Assembly (NCBI RefSeq): GCF_900177275.1
Contig: NZ_FXAG01000004.1
Span: 1-64,000, forward strand
Origin: Pseudogulbenkiania subflava DSM 22618
Lineage (GTDB): Bacteria > Pseudomonadota > Gammaproteobacteria > Burkholderiales > Chromobacteriaceae
Direction: 5' to 3'
Length of the DNA stretch: 64,000 nt
The position numbers and the translations under genes were made by a program. Positions 18,128 through 27,662 of this stretch are shown here, one piece after another. The notes below the pieces were generated by a model, which was not told the DNA's origin, did no database searches, and saw only the letters and a list, made by a program, of their open reading frames with translations. Numbering within the stretch: the first letter of the stretch is position 1; each line of letters starts with the position of its first letter.

Positions 18128-20506
18128 TCATGGCGCCGCCGTGTCGTACAGCAGATAGCGCTCGCGCAACGCGCGAAAGCGCTGCAGCGCGGGCTGCCAG
18201 TCAGCCTCGATGTGGCGCGGGTCCTCACCCCGTTGCAGCGCTGCCAGCACCTGGCGCGAACCGACCATGCCCAGCGTCTGGGCCAGCGCAAAGCGCTGCG
18301 GGTAGCGCCGCTGCAGCGCCGCGATCAGCTCGATCCCCAGCAGCGGCGCGCGCAGCGCCTGGCGGTCGGTAACGATCAGGCGCACGCCCTGGCAGCGCTC
18401 GCCGCGGTAGAGGCTGTCGTCCGGGACGAATTCGGCCGGTTCGAAACGCACCCCGGGGATGGCGCGGGCGTTCAGTTCTTCGGCCAACCCCGGGCCGTCG
18501 ATCCACGGTGCGCCCAGCCATTCGAAGGGCCGCTCGGTGCCGCGCCCGACGCTGACGTTGGCCCCCTCCAGCAGCGCCACCCCGGGGTAGAGCCGCACCT
18601 GGCTCAGGGTGCGCAGGTTGGGCGACGGCGGCAACCACGACAGCCGGGTCTCCTCGAAGCGCATGGCGCGGCGGTAGCCCTGCATGGCGACCACCGTGAG
18701 CTCGGTCCCCAGCCGTTTTTCGCCGTTGAACAGGCGCGCCAGCTCGCCCAGGGTCATGCCGTGCTGGAGCGGCAGCGGAAAATAGCCGGTGAACGAGGTC
18801 AGATCGTCGTCGAGCAGCGGGCCGTCGACCTGTTCGGCCCCCAGCGGGTTGGGCCGGTCCAGCACAAAAACGCGCAGCCCCTGCGCCGCGGCCGCCTCCA
18901 TGGCGTAGCCCAGGGTGCTGGCGAAGGTGTAGAAGCGCACCCCGGCATCCTGGATATCGAACACCAGCGCGTCGAGCCCCGCCAGCATGGCGGGTGTGGG
19001 GCGCCGTGTCGCACCGTACAGGCTGTACAAGGGCAGGCCGGAGAACGGCTCGGTCTGCGACACCACCTGCCCTTCCTGGTCGCCGTAAACGCCGTGCTCC
19101 GGGCTGAAGACCGCCGCCAGCGTCACCCCCGGCGCCCAACGCAGGCGGTCGATGGTGCGCCAACCCCGCCCGTCCACCCCGCTCAGGTTGGTGATCAGAC
19201 CGACGCGCAAGCCCGCCAGCGGCGCGAACGACTGCCCCTCCAGCACGTCGATGCCGGTTTCCACCCTGGGGCGCTCGTCGGCGGGAAGGACCGGCGGCGG
19301 CAGCGCGGCGGCGGCGGCCAGCACCGGGTCGGCGGCGATGGCGGTGGGCGGCCTGGGTGGCTCGAGGCTGGCCAGCAGCGCCAGCAACTGGTGCCGCAGC
19401 GGTTGGGCGTCGCCGCTGCCCTCCTGGTAAACCCGGTTGCTCAGAACGATCAGGAAGCGTTGCGTGACGCGGTCGATCCACAGCCCGGTGCCGGTGAAAC
19501 CGGTGTGGCCGATCATGCCGACCGGAGCCAGGGCATCGCGGTTGGCCACCAGCGGCGCCTCCAGCGCCCAGCCGATGCCGCGCCAGTGCGGCGCCTCGGT
19601 GGGCGACTGCGGCTGGAACAGCAGCGCCACGCTCTGCGGCCGCAGGATGCGCTGCCAGCCCAGGCGGCCATCGTTGAGCAGCGCGCGGGCGAAGCGCGCC
19701 AGGTCGTCGGCGCTGGCAAACAGGCCGGCGTGCCCGGACACCCCGCCCATGTGCTGCGCCGCCGGATCGTGCACCCGTCCGCGCGCAAGGTTGGCCAAAG
19801 CCGGCCGGGTCGGCGCAATGCGGGGCCAGCGCTCCGCCGCCGGCAGAAACCCGGTGTCGCGCATGCCGAGCGGCTGGAAGATATGGCGCTGGCAGTAAAC
19901 GTCCAGCGGCTGGCCGCTGACGCGCTCCACCAACACGCCCAGCACCTCGAAATTGATGTCGCTGTAGAGCACCTTGCTGCCCGGCTCGGCCACCCGCCGG
20001 GTCGCCACGATACGGCGCAGCATCTCCTCCCGATCCACATCCCGGCCGCTCAGGTCCAGCCCCACCGGCAGACCCGAGGTGTGCGCCAGCAACTGCCGCA
20101 GCGTGATGGTGTCCTTGCCGTGCGAGCCAAACGCCGGCCAGTAGTGTGCGGCCGGGGCATCCAGCGCCAGCCAGTTCCGCTCTACCAGCTGCAGCACCGC
20201 GGTGGTGGTGGCGACGGCCTTGGTCAGCGAGGCCAGGTCGAAAATACTGTCTTCCGTCATGCGCTCGCCTGCCGGCCCGCGCGAGCCGAAGGCCTGGCGG
20301 TAGCGCACTCCGTCGGCATCGCCCACCACGACCACCGCCCCCGGCATGCGCCCGGCCAGAATCTGGGCACGCACCGCCGCCTCCAATGGCGCCCACGACG
20401 GCGGCGCATGGGTGACGGCATCCACCACGACCCCCGCCAGCCCGAGTACCGGCTCGGCGCCCAGGCAGAGCATCAGCCCCAACAGCAGGAACAGGCGCGG
20501 CATCAT
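18128..20506 (-). CDS. Fusion of a serine hydrolase (AmiE/beta-lactamase fold) and a NamZ exo-muramidase (DUF1343)
   Basis: A 792-residue secreted protein: signal peptide (1-23), serine beta-lactamase-like domain (about 35-385) with SLTK (Ser93, Lys96), YSDIN and GHTGFTG motifs, then a DUF1343 domain (about 405-792) with GLITNLSGVDGRGWRTIDRL, FSPEHGVYGDQEGQ and DIQDAGVRFYTF. In Bacillus subtilis the separate neighbours AmiE and NamZ (YbbE, YbbC) remove peptide stems and exo-cleave MurNAc during peptidoglycan recycling; here both activities appear on one chain. The start ATG overlaps the stop of the upstream deacetylase gene. Confidence 0.85.
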   Translation of the reverse strand: MMPRLFLLLGLMLCLGAEPVLGLAGVVVDAVTHAPPSWAPLEAAVRAQILAGRMPGAVVVVGDADGVRYRQAFGSRGPAGERMTEDSIFDLASLTKAVATTTAVLQLVERNWLALDAPAAHYWPAFGSHGKDTITLRQLLAHTSGLPVGLDLSGRDVDREEMLRRIVATRRVAEPGSKVLYSDINFEVLGVLVERVSGQPLDVYCQRHIFQPLGMRDTGFLPAAERWPRIAPTRPALANLARGRVHDPAAQHMGGVSGHAGLFASADDLARFARALLNDGRLGWQRILRPQSVALLFQPQSPTEAPHWRGIGWALEAPLVANRDALAPVGMIGHTGFTGTGLWIDRVTQRFLIVLSNRVYQEGSGDAQPLRHQLLALLASLEPPRPPTAIAADPVLAAAAALPPPVLPADERPRVETGIDVLEGQSFAPLAGLRVGLITNLSGVDGRGWRTIDRLRWAPGVTLAAVFSPEHGVYGDQEGQVVSQTEPFSGLPLYSLYGATRRPTPAMLAGLDALVFDIQDAGVRFYTFASTLGYAMEAAAAQGLRVFVLDRPNPLGAEQVDGPLLDDDLTSFTGYFPLPLQHGMTLGELARLFNGEKRLGTELTVVAMQGYRRAMRFEETRLSWLPPSPNLRTLSQVRLYPGVALLEGANVSVGRGTERPFEWLGAPWIDGPGLAEELNARAIPGVRFEPAEFVPDDSLYRGERCQGVRLIVTDRQALRAPLLGIELIAALQRRYPQRFALAQTLGMVGSRQVLAALQRGEDPRHIEADWQPALQRFRALRERYLLYDTAAP

Positions 20507-21318
20507 GGCGACACCCCGGCGGGAGCCGCTGACGGCGCGGGCTGGCTGTTCTTTTTCAACAGCGCCGCGAAGGTCCTGGCGTCGTAGGCATCGACCATCA
20601 GCAGGCGGGGCAAGGCCCACAAGGAATCGCCTCGGGTGACCGGGCGCGCCTCGAGCGAGAACGCCGCCTGGTAGCCGGCGGCCTGCGCCTCTTTCATCAA
20701 TTCGGCGTCGTAGAGGCCGAACGGCCAGGCCAGCAGGTCCACCGTGTTCCCCAGCTGCTTTGCTATCACTTGCCTCGGCCGCAGCAGCTGCTGCCGCACC
20801 AGTTGGCGATACGCCTCGGGGCTGAGGCGGCGCCGCTCCTGCACGAAATTCGGATGCCAATAGCTGTGCGACTGGACATCGACCCCGCCGCTTTGTTGCA
20901 TGCGGCGCAACTCGTCCCAGGTCAGCGCGTAGCGGGCGTTGGAAATGGCGCTTGGATAGATGATCAGCGTCACCGGCACCCGGTAGCGCTGCACCAGCGG
21001 ATACATCACCTGATACACCGAACGATGGCCGTCATCGGCGGTCATCACCACCGCCTTGGCCGGCAAGCCGGCGCGGCGGCCGTTCAGGTAGTTCAGCAGG
21101 TCACGCAGCGGAATCACCGTATAACCCTGGCTGCGCAGCACGCGCAGATGATCCTCGAAGGTGGCGGTGCGCACGGTCATGCTGTCGGTCACGGTGGCCG
21201 CGAAACGGTGGTAGACCAGAATCGGCACACGCCATTGCGCCGGGCTCGCCATGGCCGGGCCGGCCAGCGCGGCCAGCACGCCGCACCGCCAGGCAAGGCG
21301 CCGTAGTCGCTGTGTCAT
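20503..21318 (-). CDS. Secreted polysaccharide deacetylase family protein
   Basis: A 271-residue protein with a signal peptide (about 1-25, ending AMA). NodB-fold motifs are present as variants: MTADDGHRSVY replaces the usual TFDDG, and QSHSYWHPNF supplies the metal-binding H-x3-H; WPFGLYD corresponds to the R/W-PxG motif. The double Asp of motif 1 is kept, so it may be active on acetylated sugars such as cell-wall glycans. Overlap (ATGA) with the AmiE-NamZ fusion suggests joint peptidoglycan or polysaccharide turnover. ATG at 21318 is preferred; two in-frame ATGs lie within 15 bases upstream. Confidence 0.8.
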   Translation of the reverse strand: MTQRLRRLAWRCGVLAALAGPAMASPAQWRVPILVYHRFAATVTDSMTVRTATFEDHLRVLRSQGYTVIPLRDLLNYLNGRRAGLPAKAVVMTADDGHRSVYQVMYPLVQRYRVPVTLIIYPSAISNARYALTWDELRRMQQSGGVDVQSHSYWHPNFVQERRRLSPEAYRQLVRQQLLRPRQVIAKQLGNTVDLLAWPFGLYDAELMKEAQAAGYQAAFSLEARPVTRGDSLWALPRLLMVDAYDARTFAALLKKNSQPAPSAAPAGVSP

Positions 21319-21609
21319 GAAAACCATCCACATTGTTGGCTCGCCTCGGCGTGCGACGGGGCGGGTGTCGACCGCCGCACCACCCACACCCCGCCATGCC
21401 CCTGCCCCCTTGGCCGGGACGGCATTTCAGCTATAACGCTTCGCCGTCCGGAAGTACAGACACCACCGCCCCGCCCCGGCGTGGCGGGCCAGCGCCTAAC
21501 GGGCAGCGGCCCGGCCCCTCGCTTCCCCGACGTTCTGACCGTCACGGCACGCCGGTCTCGCCTAAGATTCAGAATGCCCCCGCCCCGATTCACGAGAAAG
21601 CCGTTGCCG

Positions 21610-23148
21610 ATGGTGCTAGAAACCGAACTCAAGCTTCGGCTCCCTCCCAACCGGAATGCCGCGTTCCGGCGCTGGATGGCACAGCATGCCGCCGCTGCCG
21701 CCCCGGTCACCGAACAGTTGCTCAGCATCTACTACGACACCCCCACCCTGGCGCTGGCACAGCGGGATATCGGGCTTCGGCTGCGCCGGGTCGGCGACCA
21801 CTGGCTGCAGACGGTGAAGCTGGGTGAACAGGCAGGCGCCGGGCTGCATCAGCGTCAGGAACTGGAAGCGGAGGTGAGCGGGGAAGCGCTCGAGCTGGAA
21901 CGGATTACAGACCGCAAGACTCGGCAGTTATTGACCCAGGAGGACGTCGCCAGCGTGCTGGCACCGCTGTTCAGCACCGACATCAAACGGACACGCTGGA
22001 TCGTGCGCGACCCCAGGGGAAACATCCTGGAGGTGTGCCTGGACCAAGGCACGATCCGTGCTCAGGGACAAAGCGTCAAACTCAACGAGGTCGAGATCGA
22101 GCTGAAACAGGGCCACGTCCAGGCCGTGTTCGATCTGGCGCGGCAGATGGCCAGCACCCTGCCCTTGATCCCCGACCCGCAAAGCAAGGCCGAGCGTGGC
22201 TATGCCTTGTGCCGCAACGCCGCGTTGCCGGCCGCGTCGAAGGCGCGGCTGCCGCCCTTGCGTGGCAAACAGACGCCGCATCGCGCCCTCAAGATGATCG
22301 TGCAGGAAACCCTGCGCCACCTACAGGCCAACGTGCCGGGCCTGCTCGATCACGACGACATGGAATGCGTCCATCAGGCGCGCGTGGCGTTGCGCCGGCT
22401 GCGTTCCGCCCGGAAGGCCTTTGCCCCGCTCACCACCGGCGACGAGTGGCAGGGCATCATGACGGACGTCCAGTGGCTGGCCACCCTGTTGGGCCGGGTA
22501 CGGGATCTGGACGTGTTCCTAGGCGAAACGCTGCCCGGCATCGAAGCCGCCTTGGCGCCGGATGCCGATTTCACCCCCCTCAAGACCGCGCTCCATGGTC
22601 AACGCGAACGGTGCCGCCGCGAAGCGCATGCCGCCGTGATCTCGCCCCGCCACGACAGCGTGCAGCTGCGCCTCCTGGCCTGGCTGAATCAGCCGGCGCC
22701 CCGCCCCAAGGGCAAGACGGTGCCGCTGCGCGACTTCGCCCGCCGCGCCTTGCAGCAACGCTGGCGGCCGTTTGCCCGCCTGGCCCGCGACTGGGCCTCG
22801 CTGAGCCTGGAACAGCGCCACGAGCTGCGCAAACGCGCCAAGAAACTGCGTTACGCCGCCGAGTTTTTCTCCCCGCTCTACCCGCCCAAGCGCGTGGCGC
22901 GCTACCTGGCGCGGCTGCAGGCCCTGCAGCAAATCCTCGGCGAAATGAACGACAGCGTGGCGGCACAGGCCCTGCTGGGGCAGACCTTGGCCAAGGATGC
23001 CGCACTTCAACATGCCGGCGGACTGGTGGCAGGCTGGCTCGCTCACGGCGCCCACCAATCCGAACGGCAGCTGCCCGGCGTGCTGAAACGGCTGCAAAAC
23101 ACCCCCGCCTTCTGGCGCCGCCCCGACGCCGCCAAGCGGCGGCGCTGA
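21610..23148 (+). CDS. CYTH-CHAD protein, inorganic triphosphatase YgiF-like
   Basis: A 512-residue two-domain protein. The CYTH domain (about 1-200) opens with the ExExK motif in METELKLRL-type sequence VLETELKLRL and continues IYYDTPTLALAQRDIGLRLR and VEIELKQG; these residues line the triphosphate tunnel. The CHAD domain (about 225-500) has the conserved histidine helices HQARVALRRLRSARKAF and HELRKRAKKLRYAAEFF. Such proteins hydrolyse tripolyphosphate and CHAD binds polyphosphate. ATG at 21610 is chosen because it places ExExK at the N-terminus as in the family. Confidence 0.88.
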   Translation: MVLETELKLRLPPNRNAAFRRWMAQHAAAAAPVTEQLLSIYYDTPTLALAQRDIGLRLRRVGDHWLQTVKLGEQAGAGLHQRQELEAEVSGEALELERITDRKTRQLLTQEDVASVLAPLFSTDIKRTRWIVRDPRGNILEVCLDQGTIRAQGQSVKLNEVEIELKQGHVQAVFDLARQMASTLPLIPDPQSKAERGYALCRNAALPAASKARLPPLRGKQTPHRALKMIVQETLRHLQANVPGLLDHDDMECVHQARVALRRLRSARKAFAPLTTGDEWQGIMTDVQWLATLLGRVRDLDVFLGETLPGIEAALAPDADFTPLKTALHGQRERCRREAHAAVISPRHDSVQLRLLAWLNQPAPRPKGKTVPLRDFARRALQQRWRPFARLARDWASLSLEQRHELRKRAKKLRYAAEFFSPLYPPKRVARYLARLQALQQILGEMNDSVAAQALLGQTLAKDAALQHAGGLVAGWLAHGAHQSERQLPGVLKRLQNTPAFWRRPDAAKRRR

Positions 23149-23194
23149 CACGGCCTTGCCCCAGCGGACGGTCTGAACTCGCTACCGGCAGGCG

Positions 23195-25387
23195 CTACGC
23201 AGGAGGCTGACGCAGCGCGTGGCGGGCGTCGTCGCGCAATTGCAGCGAGATGCACACGGCCAGGTCCAGCCGGCGCAGCAGCCACAGGCTGAGGTCATGC
23301 ACAAACGGGTCGGGCAAGGCCGACGGCTCCTGAAGCAGCGCTTCCGGAATGGCGGTGATGGCCTGGCTGCCCGCCAGGGCATCGCCGATGCTGGCGGCAG
23401 CTTGTTGCAAGGACGGGCAGACCTGCTCCAGGTTGAGGCGCTCGCGCCGCATCAGCAACATGCTCTTGACCGCGGAAAGCTGGGCCAGCAACTGGTAGCT
23501 GTGCGCCAGCAAGCGGCCCAGCGGTTCCAGCGCCGGGCGCACCGCACGCGGTTCGGCGAGCGAGCGCTGGGTGGCCTGAACCAGGGCGGAGAGGCTGTCG
23601 TAGGCCTCGCGCCGGGCCAGCCGCCATTCCAGTTCCGGCTCGTTGTCCACCGACTGGAATTGCCCCAGCCCCAGCGCCACGCGGGCGTGGCGCGCCTGGG
23701 CCGCCATGGTCCGCGCCACCAGCTTGGGAATCTGGGTGCGCTCCCACGAGGGCAGCACGTAGCTGAACGACCACGCGATAGCGACCCCCAGCAGCGTGTC
23801 GGCAATGCGCTCGACCATGGCAAACGCCGGACTGCCACCGGCATTGAGCAGGTGCGCCTGCACCAGGCCCATCACGGTGGCGGCCACGGCGGCGATGAGA
23901 TAGCGCTTGATGGAGAAGGCGTGCGCCACCGCCTGCGCCAGCGTCACCACCACCAGCAGCAGCAACGGGGGCGCATGCGTCGCCAGCAAGACCCCGGCCA
24001 GCAGGCACCCCAGCAGGGTTCCCGCCACACGGCTGTCGCGCCGCTCCAGGGTCTGGGCGAAGCTGCCGCGCAGCACCACCACGATGGTGAGCAAAATCCA
24101 GTAGTCGTGCGTCCCCCACGGCAGTGCCAGCGACAAGGCATAGGCGCTGCCGATGGCGAGCGCGGCGCGGATGGCGTGGCGCAGCGGCGGCGCATCCCAA
24201 CGCCACAAGGCGGTGAACGGCCGCCATGACCAGGCGGTCGGGCTCACGAACATCCGCCAGGCGGCACGCACCACGTCGAGGTCGGGCTCGGCCTCGCCGC
24301 GCGCCAGTGCGATCAGGCGCAAGGTTTCGTCGTTCATATTGCCGATGCGGTTGGCCAGGCCGCGCGCCAGCACCGCCGGCGACGGCGTGGCAACGGTACC
24401 CGGCAACGCCTCCTCCTCCGCCCAATGCAGGGCCGCCAGCCGGGGGCGATGGCTGGCAAACAACGCCGGCCGCCGCCGGTAGAGCATGGCATCGGCCAGC
24501 GCCTCGATTTCGTCGGCCAGGGCGTTGAGCACCTCGCGCAGCTCGTCCAGCACCAGGGCGTGGCCGGGATGCGTCTTCAGCGTATCAAGATCGAGTTCGC
24601 AGGCGAGCAGGTGGTCGCGCATTTCCAGCAGCTGCATCAGCATGCCCGCCAACTGCTGCCGGCGCGCGGTGCGCGGCGATTCGAGCAGGATGTCGCGCGC
24701 CGCTTGCAGCTGGTCGGCCAGCGCCGCCTCCTCCCGCAGCAGGCGGCCGATCAAGGGCATGCGTCCGCCCTCCTCGCCGCGGCCCGCCGGGGCGAACTGC
24801 TGCGCCTGGGTGCGCATCAGCGTGCCCAGCGCCAGCAAGGTCTCGGCCAGCATCTGCACGCGGTAGAGCGGATTGAGCAAGGCGTGGGCGAGCGTGGCGT
24901 ACACCAGGTACGCTCCGGCGCCCAGGGCGAAATACAGGGTGCTGCCGAGCGCCGTCACGCTGTGGCTATGGGCCGGCACCGCCATCGAAAACACCATCGC
25001 GAACATGGCTGAAATCGAAATCGGCAGACCGCGCTTGCCCCATGCCGCGGCGAGAAAGGCGATGAAGCTGGCCGGCGCCAGCAGCAGCCCCAGGTAAATC
25101 GGCGAGGTATGCAGCACTTGCACGCCGAAGAACAGCGGCACGCCGATCAGCGCGGCCGGCAGCAGATGGAAGAATTTCCCGCGCTTGGGCCCAGCCTGGT
25201 CGGGCGGAATGCAGACGATGACGCCGACGGACGCGGCGGAGGCGGCAAACGCGCCCAGCGTCAGATGCACCACGCCCGATATCAGCAACAGGCCCAGCGC
25301 CGCCGACAAGCCGTTGGCCACGTAATAGCTGAATGCAACGCGCAGGATGACCTGGTGGCGACGCCAAAATGATGGAGGAATCTGCAT
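23195..25387 (-). CDS. FUSC-family inner-membrane protein (YccS/aromatic acid exporter-like)
   Basis: A 730-residue protein with two blocks of five or six membrane helices (about 20-165 and 380-530), each followed by a helical cytoplasmic region, the standard FUSC/YccS layout. The second block starts RHAIRAALAIGSAYALSLAL and contains YWILLTIVVVLRGSFAQT, the signature seen in p-hydroxybenzoic acid efflux pump AaeB relatives. Role: probably export of aromatic or other weak acids. ATG at 25387 is preferred to a TTG four codons upstream. Neither has a strong ribosome-binding site. Confidence 0.82.
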   Translation of the reverse strand: MQIPPSFWRRHQVILRVAFSYYVANGLSAALGLLLISGVVHLTLGAFAASAASVGVIVCIPPDQAGPKRGKFFHLLPAALIGVPLFFGVQVLHTSPIYLGLLLAPASFIAFLAAAWGKRGLPISISAMFAMVFSMAVPAHSHSVTALGSTLYFALGAGAYLVYATLAHALLNPLYRVQMLAETLLALGTLMRTQAQQFAPAGRGEEGGRMPLIGRLLREEAALADQLQAARDILLESPRTARRQQLAGMLMQLLEMRDHLLACELDLDTLKTHPGHALVLDELREVLNALADEIEALADAMLYRRRPALFASHRPRLAALHWAEEEALPGTVATPSPAVLARGLANRIGNMNDETLRLIALARGEAEPDLDVVRAAWRMFVSPTAWSWRPFTALWRWDAPPLRHAIRAALAIGSAYALSLALPWGTHDYWILLTIVVVLRGSFAQTLERRDSRVAGTLLGCLLAGVLLATHAPPLLLLVVVTLAQAVAHAFSIKRYLIAAVAATVMGLVQAHLLNAGGSPAFAMVERIADTLLGVAIAWSFSYVLPSWERTQIPKLVARTMAAQARHARVALGLGQFQSVDNEPELEWRLARREAYDSLSALVQATQRSLAEPRAVRPALEPLGRLLAHSYQLLAQLSAVKSMLLMRRERLNLEQVCPSLQQAAASIGDALAGSQAITAIPEALLQEPSALPDPFVHDLSLWLLRRLDLAVCISLQLRDDARHALRQPPA

Positions 25388-25560
25388 GGTCAATGTCAAT
25401 CGGCCACCCTGGCGCCGGGTACGGCGGCGGAGGACAGCCGTCCGGGCAGCGGCAGCGACACCCTCGTCCGGGTTGTTCTTGGTTCGTTGGGTTATACCCT
25501 GATTGGATCACGCACAGCAACGGGTCAGGAGCAGGCCGCAAGATCGCCGCCGCGCCCTCA

Positions 25561-25761
25561 GAACCTGTTCACGATCTGTCGCGAGCGGCCCTCAGCGGGG
25601 TGAAGAGCAGCGCAGGAACCGGAATGTACAAGTAATACATGAGGATTTCCGATCGCTGAGCCAATCTCTGCGTGCAAATCTTTGATTTGCCCAGCGATAG
25701 ATTGGCACGCAGTGCACATGAGCCCCGATCAGGGGCGCGCAGCAAGATCGTGAACAGGTTC
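25561..25761. mobile_element. 201-bp MITE, copy 2
   Basis: Terminal repeats GAACCTGTTCACGATCT / AGATCGTGAACAGGTTC are perfect. The interior is a shorter version of copies 1 and 3, lacking about 30 bp of the foldback but keeping CAAATCTTTGATTTG. Flanks are TCA and ACA, so the target duplication is imperfect. This copy lies between genes, 170 bases upstream of the FUSC start, and does not touch a stop codon that I can recognise. Confidence 0.8.
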
Positions 25762-25900
25762 ACACCCGAGGTGACCCACGGGCGGCGGCGGGCATGGGCG
25801 ACGCCACCTGACGATACGGTCCGGATGCGGTGCCGGGATGGCGGCCGCAGAGACGTCGTATCGCGAGGTGGTCGTGGGCAAAGCGGGTGGGGTGTTAAAG

Positions 25901-25927
25901 AACACCCGCTGCGAGCGAGCGGGTGTT
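25901..25927. terminator. Bidirectional terminator after the secreted-protein gene
   Basis: A perfect 10-bp stem AACACCCGCT / AGCGGGTGTT with a 7-base loop, flanked by A- and T-rich bases on both sides. It lies 11 bases beyond the stop of the minus-strand secreted protein. Confidence 0.75.
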
Positions 25928-25937
25928 TTCGGCGGGG

Positions 25938-26366
25938 TCAGCGCTCCTCTTGCCATTTCCCCTTGCCATGGCCGTTGCCGTGCTCGTTACCGTGGTAACG
26001 GCGCTCGTCGCGGCGGCCATCGCGACGGTCATACTCGTGCCGGCGGTAGCGTGGCGCGTAGACGTCGTTGTACCACTCGTCCCGAACGAAATACACCGGC
26101 CGGCCGCAAGCGCGGTATTCGGCGCAGTGCTGGCGCCAATGCCTGGCGTGGCCGGGCGGAACGCGCAGATAGATCGGGTCATACACCACGGCCGAGCGCC
26201 GGATGATGACGGGTTCCGCATAGATGACGGCAGGCCGCGGGAAGTTGCCGATATCGATCTGCCCGTAAAAGTTAGGATCGCCGATACTGATCGATACCCC
26301 GACATCGGCAGCCAGCGCCGAGGTGGTTGCCACGGCGAATAGCGAGGCTAGCAAGAGCTTTTTCAT
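25938..26366 (-). CDS. Small secreted protein of unknown function
   Basis: A 142-residue protein with a clear signal peptide (1-21, ending ALA). The mature part has VGVSISIGDPNFYGQIDIG, PPGHARHWRQHCAEYRACGRPVYFV and a C-terminal tail rich in Arg, His, Asp and Gly. Proteins with this shape recur in betaproteobacteria but I know no function. The two Cys (HC, AC) may pair in the periplasm. ATG at 26366 is preceded by AAGGAAAGGA; the longer frame from 26525 lacks these features. Confidence 0.7.
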   Translation of the reverse strand: MKKLLLASLFAVATTSALAADVGVSISIGDPNFYGQIDIGNFPRPAVIYAEPVIIRRSAVVYDPIYLRVPPGHARHWRQHCAEYRACGRPVYFVRDEWYNDVYAPRYRRHEYDRRDGRRDERRYHGNEHGNGHGKGKWQEER

Positions 26367-26745
26367 CGAAGTCCTTTCCTTGAGCAGGGGTGCAAAATGC
26401 CGGGTGACGGATATCTCCAATCCATCCCAGTCTAAGACTTGCCTGACGGCATCGCTACTTGCATAGATTGTGATCGGCGCATAACGTTCCCGCGCACTGG
26501 CGTCGCCGCCTGGCAAGACACGCACAAATCGGCGCCATCAAGGACGGTTTCGGCAACGAAGTCGCGCTCACGAGCGCGACGCCCTGCGAGGTCCAGCGCC
26601 GTGCCACCGCGCTGGCACGGCGCAACACATCTAAAAAATAGATCAAATAACCGTATTTTTTGCGTTATTCAATCGAAAAAATAACGTTCATACTGACCAC
26701 CATGATGAATCGGGGCCGATACCGCCCCACCAACAGGAGCCGATC
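26367..26745. other. Divergent intergenic region between secreted-protein and pirin genes
   Basis: No gene is supported. The half next to pirin (26630-26700) is strongly AT-rich and probably holds its promoter; AGGAG stands before the pirin ATG. The half next to the secreted-protein gene holds its leader. Confidence 0.5.
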
Positions 26746-27447
26746 ATGCTGAACGTCAGGAAAGCGAACGAACGGGGACATGCCGATCACGGCTGGCTGA
26801 ATAGCTACCACACCTTCTCCTTTGCCAGCTATTTCGACCCCAACCACATGGGCTGGGGACCGCTGCGGGTCATCAACGACGACACCGTGGCCGGCGGGGG
26901 CGGCTTTCCCACCCACGGCCACCGCGACATGGAGATCATCTCCTACGTGCTGGAAGGCGCGCTGGAGCACAAGGACACCCTGGGCACCGGCTCGGTGATC
27001 GTGCCGGGCGACGTGCAGCTGATGAGCGCCGGCACCGGTATCGCCCATAGCGAATTCAACCATTCGCATCAGGATCCGGTGCACTTCCTGCAGATCTGGG
27101 TGATGCCGGAGCAGAACGGTCTGCGTCCGAGCTACCAGCAGCGCCGTTTCGAGGTGGAGGAAAAGCGTGGCAAGCTGCGTCTGCTGGTGTCGCCGGATGG
27201 CCGCGACGGCTCGCTGAGCATTCGCCAGGACGTGGCGATCTACAGCGCCCTGATCGACGGCGACGAGCAGGTCGAGTGGGTTCAGACGGCGCCGCGCCTG
27301 GGCTATATCCATGTGGCGCGCGGCAGCGTGAAGCTGGACGGCTATCCCTTGCACGCCGGCGATGGCGTCAAGGTGCAGGGCGATTCGCGCTTGCTGCTGA
27401 GCGAGGGCGAAGCGGCCGAGGTGCTGTTCTTCGACATGGTGCCGTAA
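26746..27447 (+). CDS. Pirin family protein (YhhW-like)
   Basis: A 233-residue bicupin. The metal-binding first cupin has GGFPTHGHRDMEIISYVLEG and GTGIAHSEFNHS, matching the His-His-His-Glu site of pirin and YhhW quercetin 2,3-dioxygenase; QIWVMPEQNGLRPSYQQ is also diagnostic. Length equals YhhW (about 231). Natural role in bacteria is unsettled: quercetinase activity, metabolic regulation, or stress. Good AGGAG ribosome-binding site. Confidence 0.92.
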   Translation: MLNVRKANERGHADHGWLNSYHTFSFASYFDPNHMGWGPLRVINDDTVAGGGGFPTHGHRDMEIISYVLEGALEHKDTLGTGSVIVPGDVQLMSAGTGIAHSEFNHSHQDPVHFLQIWVMPEQNGLRPSYQQRRFEVEEKRGKLRLLVSPDGRDGSLSIRQDVAIYSALIDGDEQVEWVQTAPRLGYIHVARGSVKLDGYPLHAGDGVKVQGDSRLLLSEGEAAEVLFFDMVP

Positions 27448-27545
27448 GAACCGGGCATGTGGAGCGCGCACCCGCCAAGCCGGGGGTGCCGCGCCGCGCT
27501 GCGCAGCGGGATGAGGATCATCGCATCGTCCGGCAGACGCTTGCT

Positions 27546-27597
27546 GCCGGCGGCAAGTGGCGCCGCGGCCGGCGGCAAGTGGCGCCGCGGCCGGCGG
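27546..27597. repeat. 22-bp tandem repeat, 2.4 copies
   Basis: A GC-rich 22-bp unit beginning GCCGGCGGCAAGTGGC repeats with no mismatch between the two full copies. It lies between the convergent pirin and Hsp20 genes and codes for nothing recognisable. Such perfect short duplications indicate recent slippage. Confidence 0.7.
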
Positions 27598-27662
27598 ATG
27601 GGGGCCGGCGGACGCCCCCGGGGCCTCGTCGGTACGCATGTGCTGCTGCTTGGGCCAGTGCT

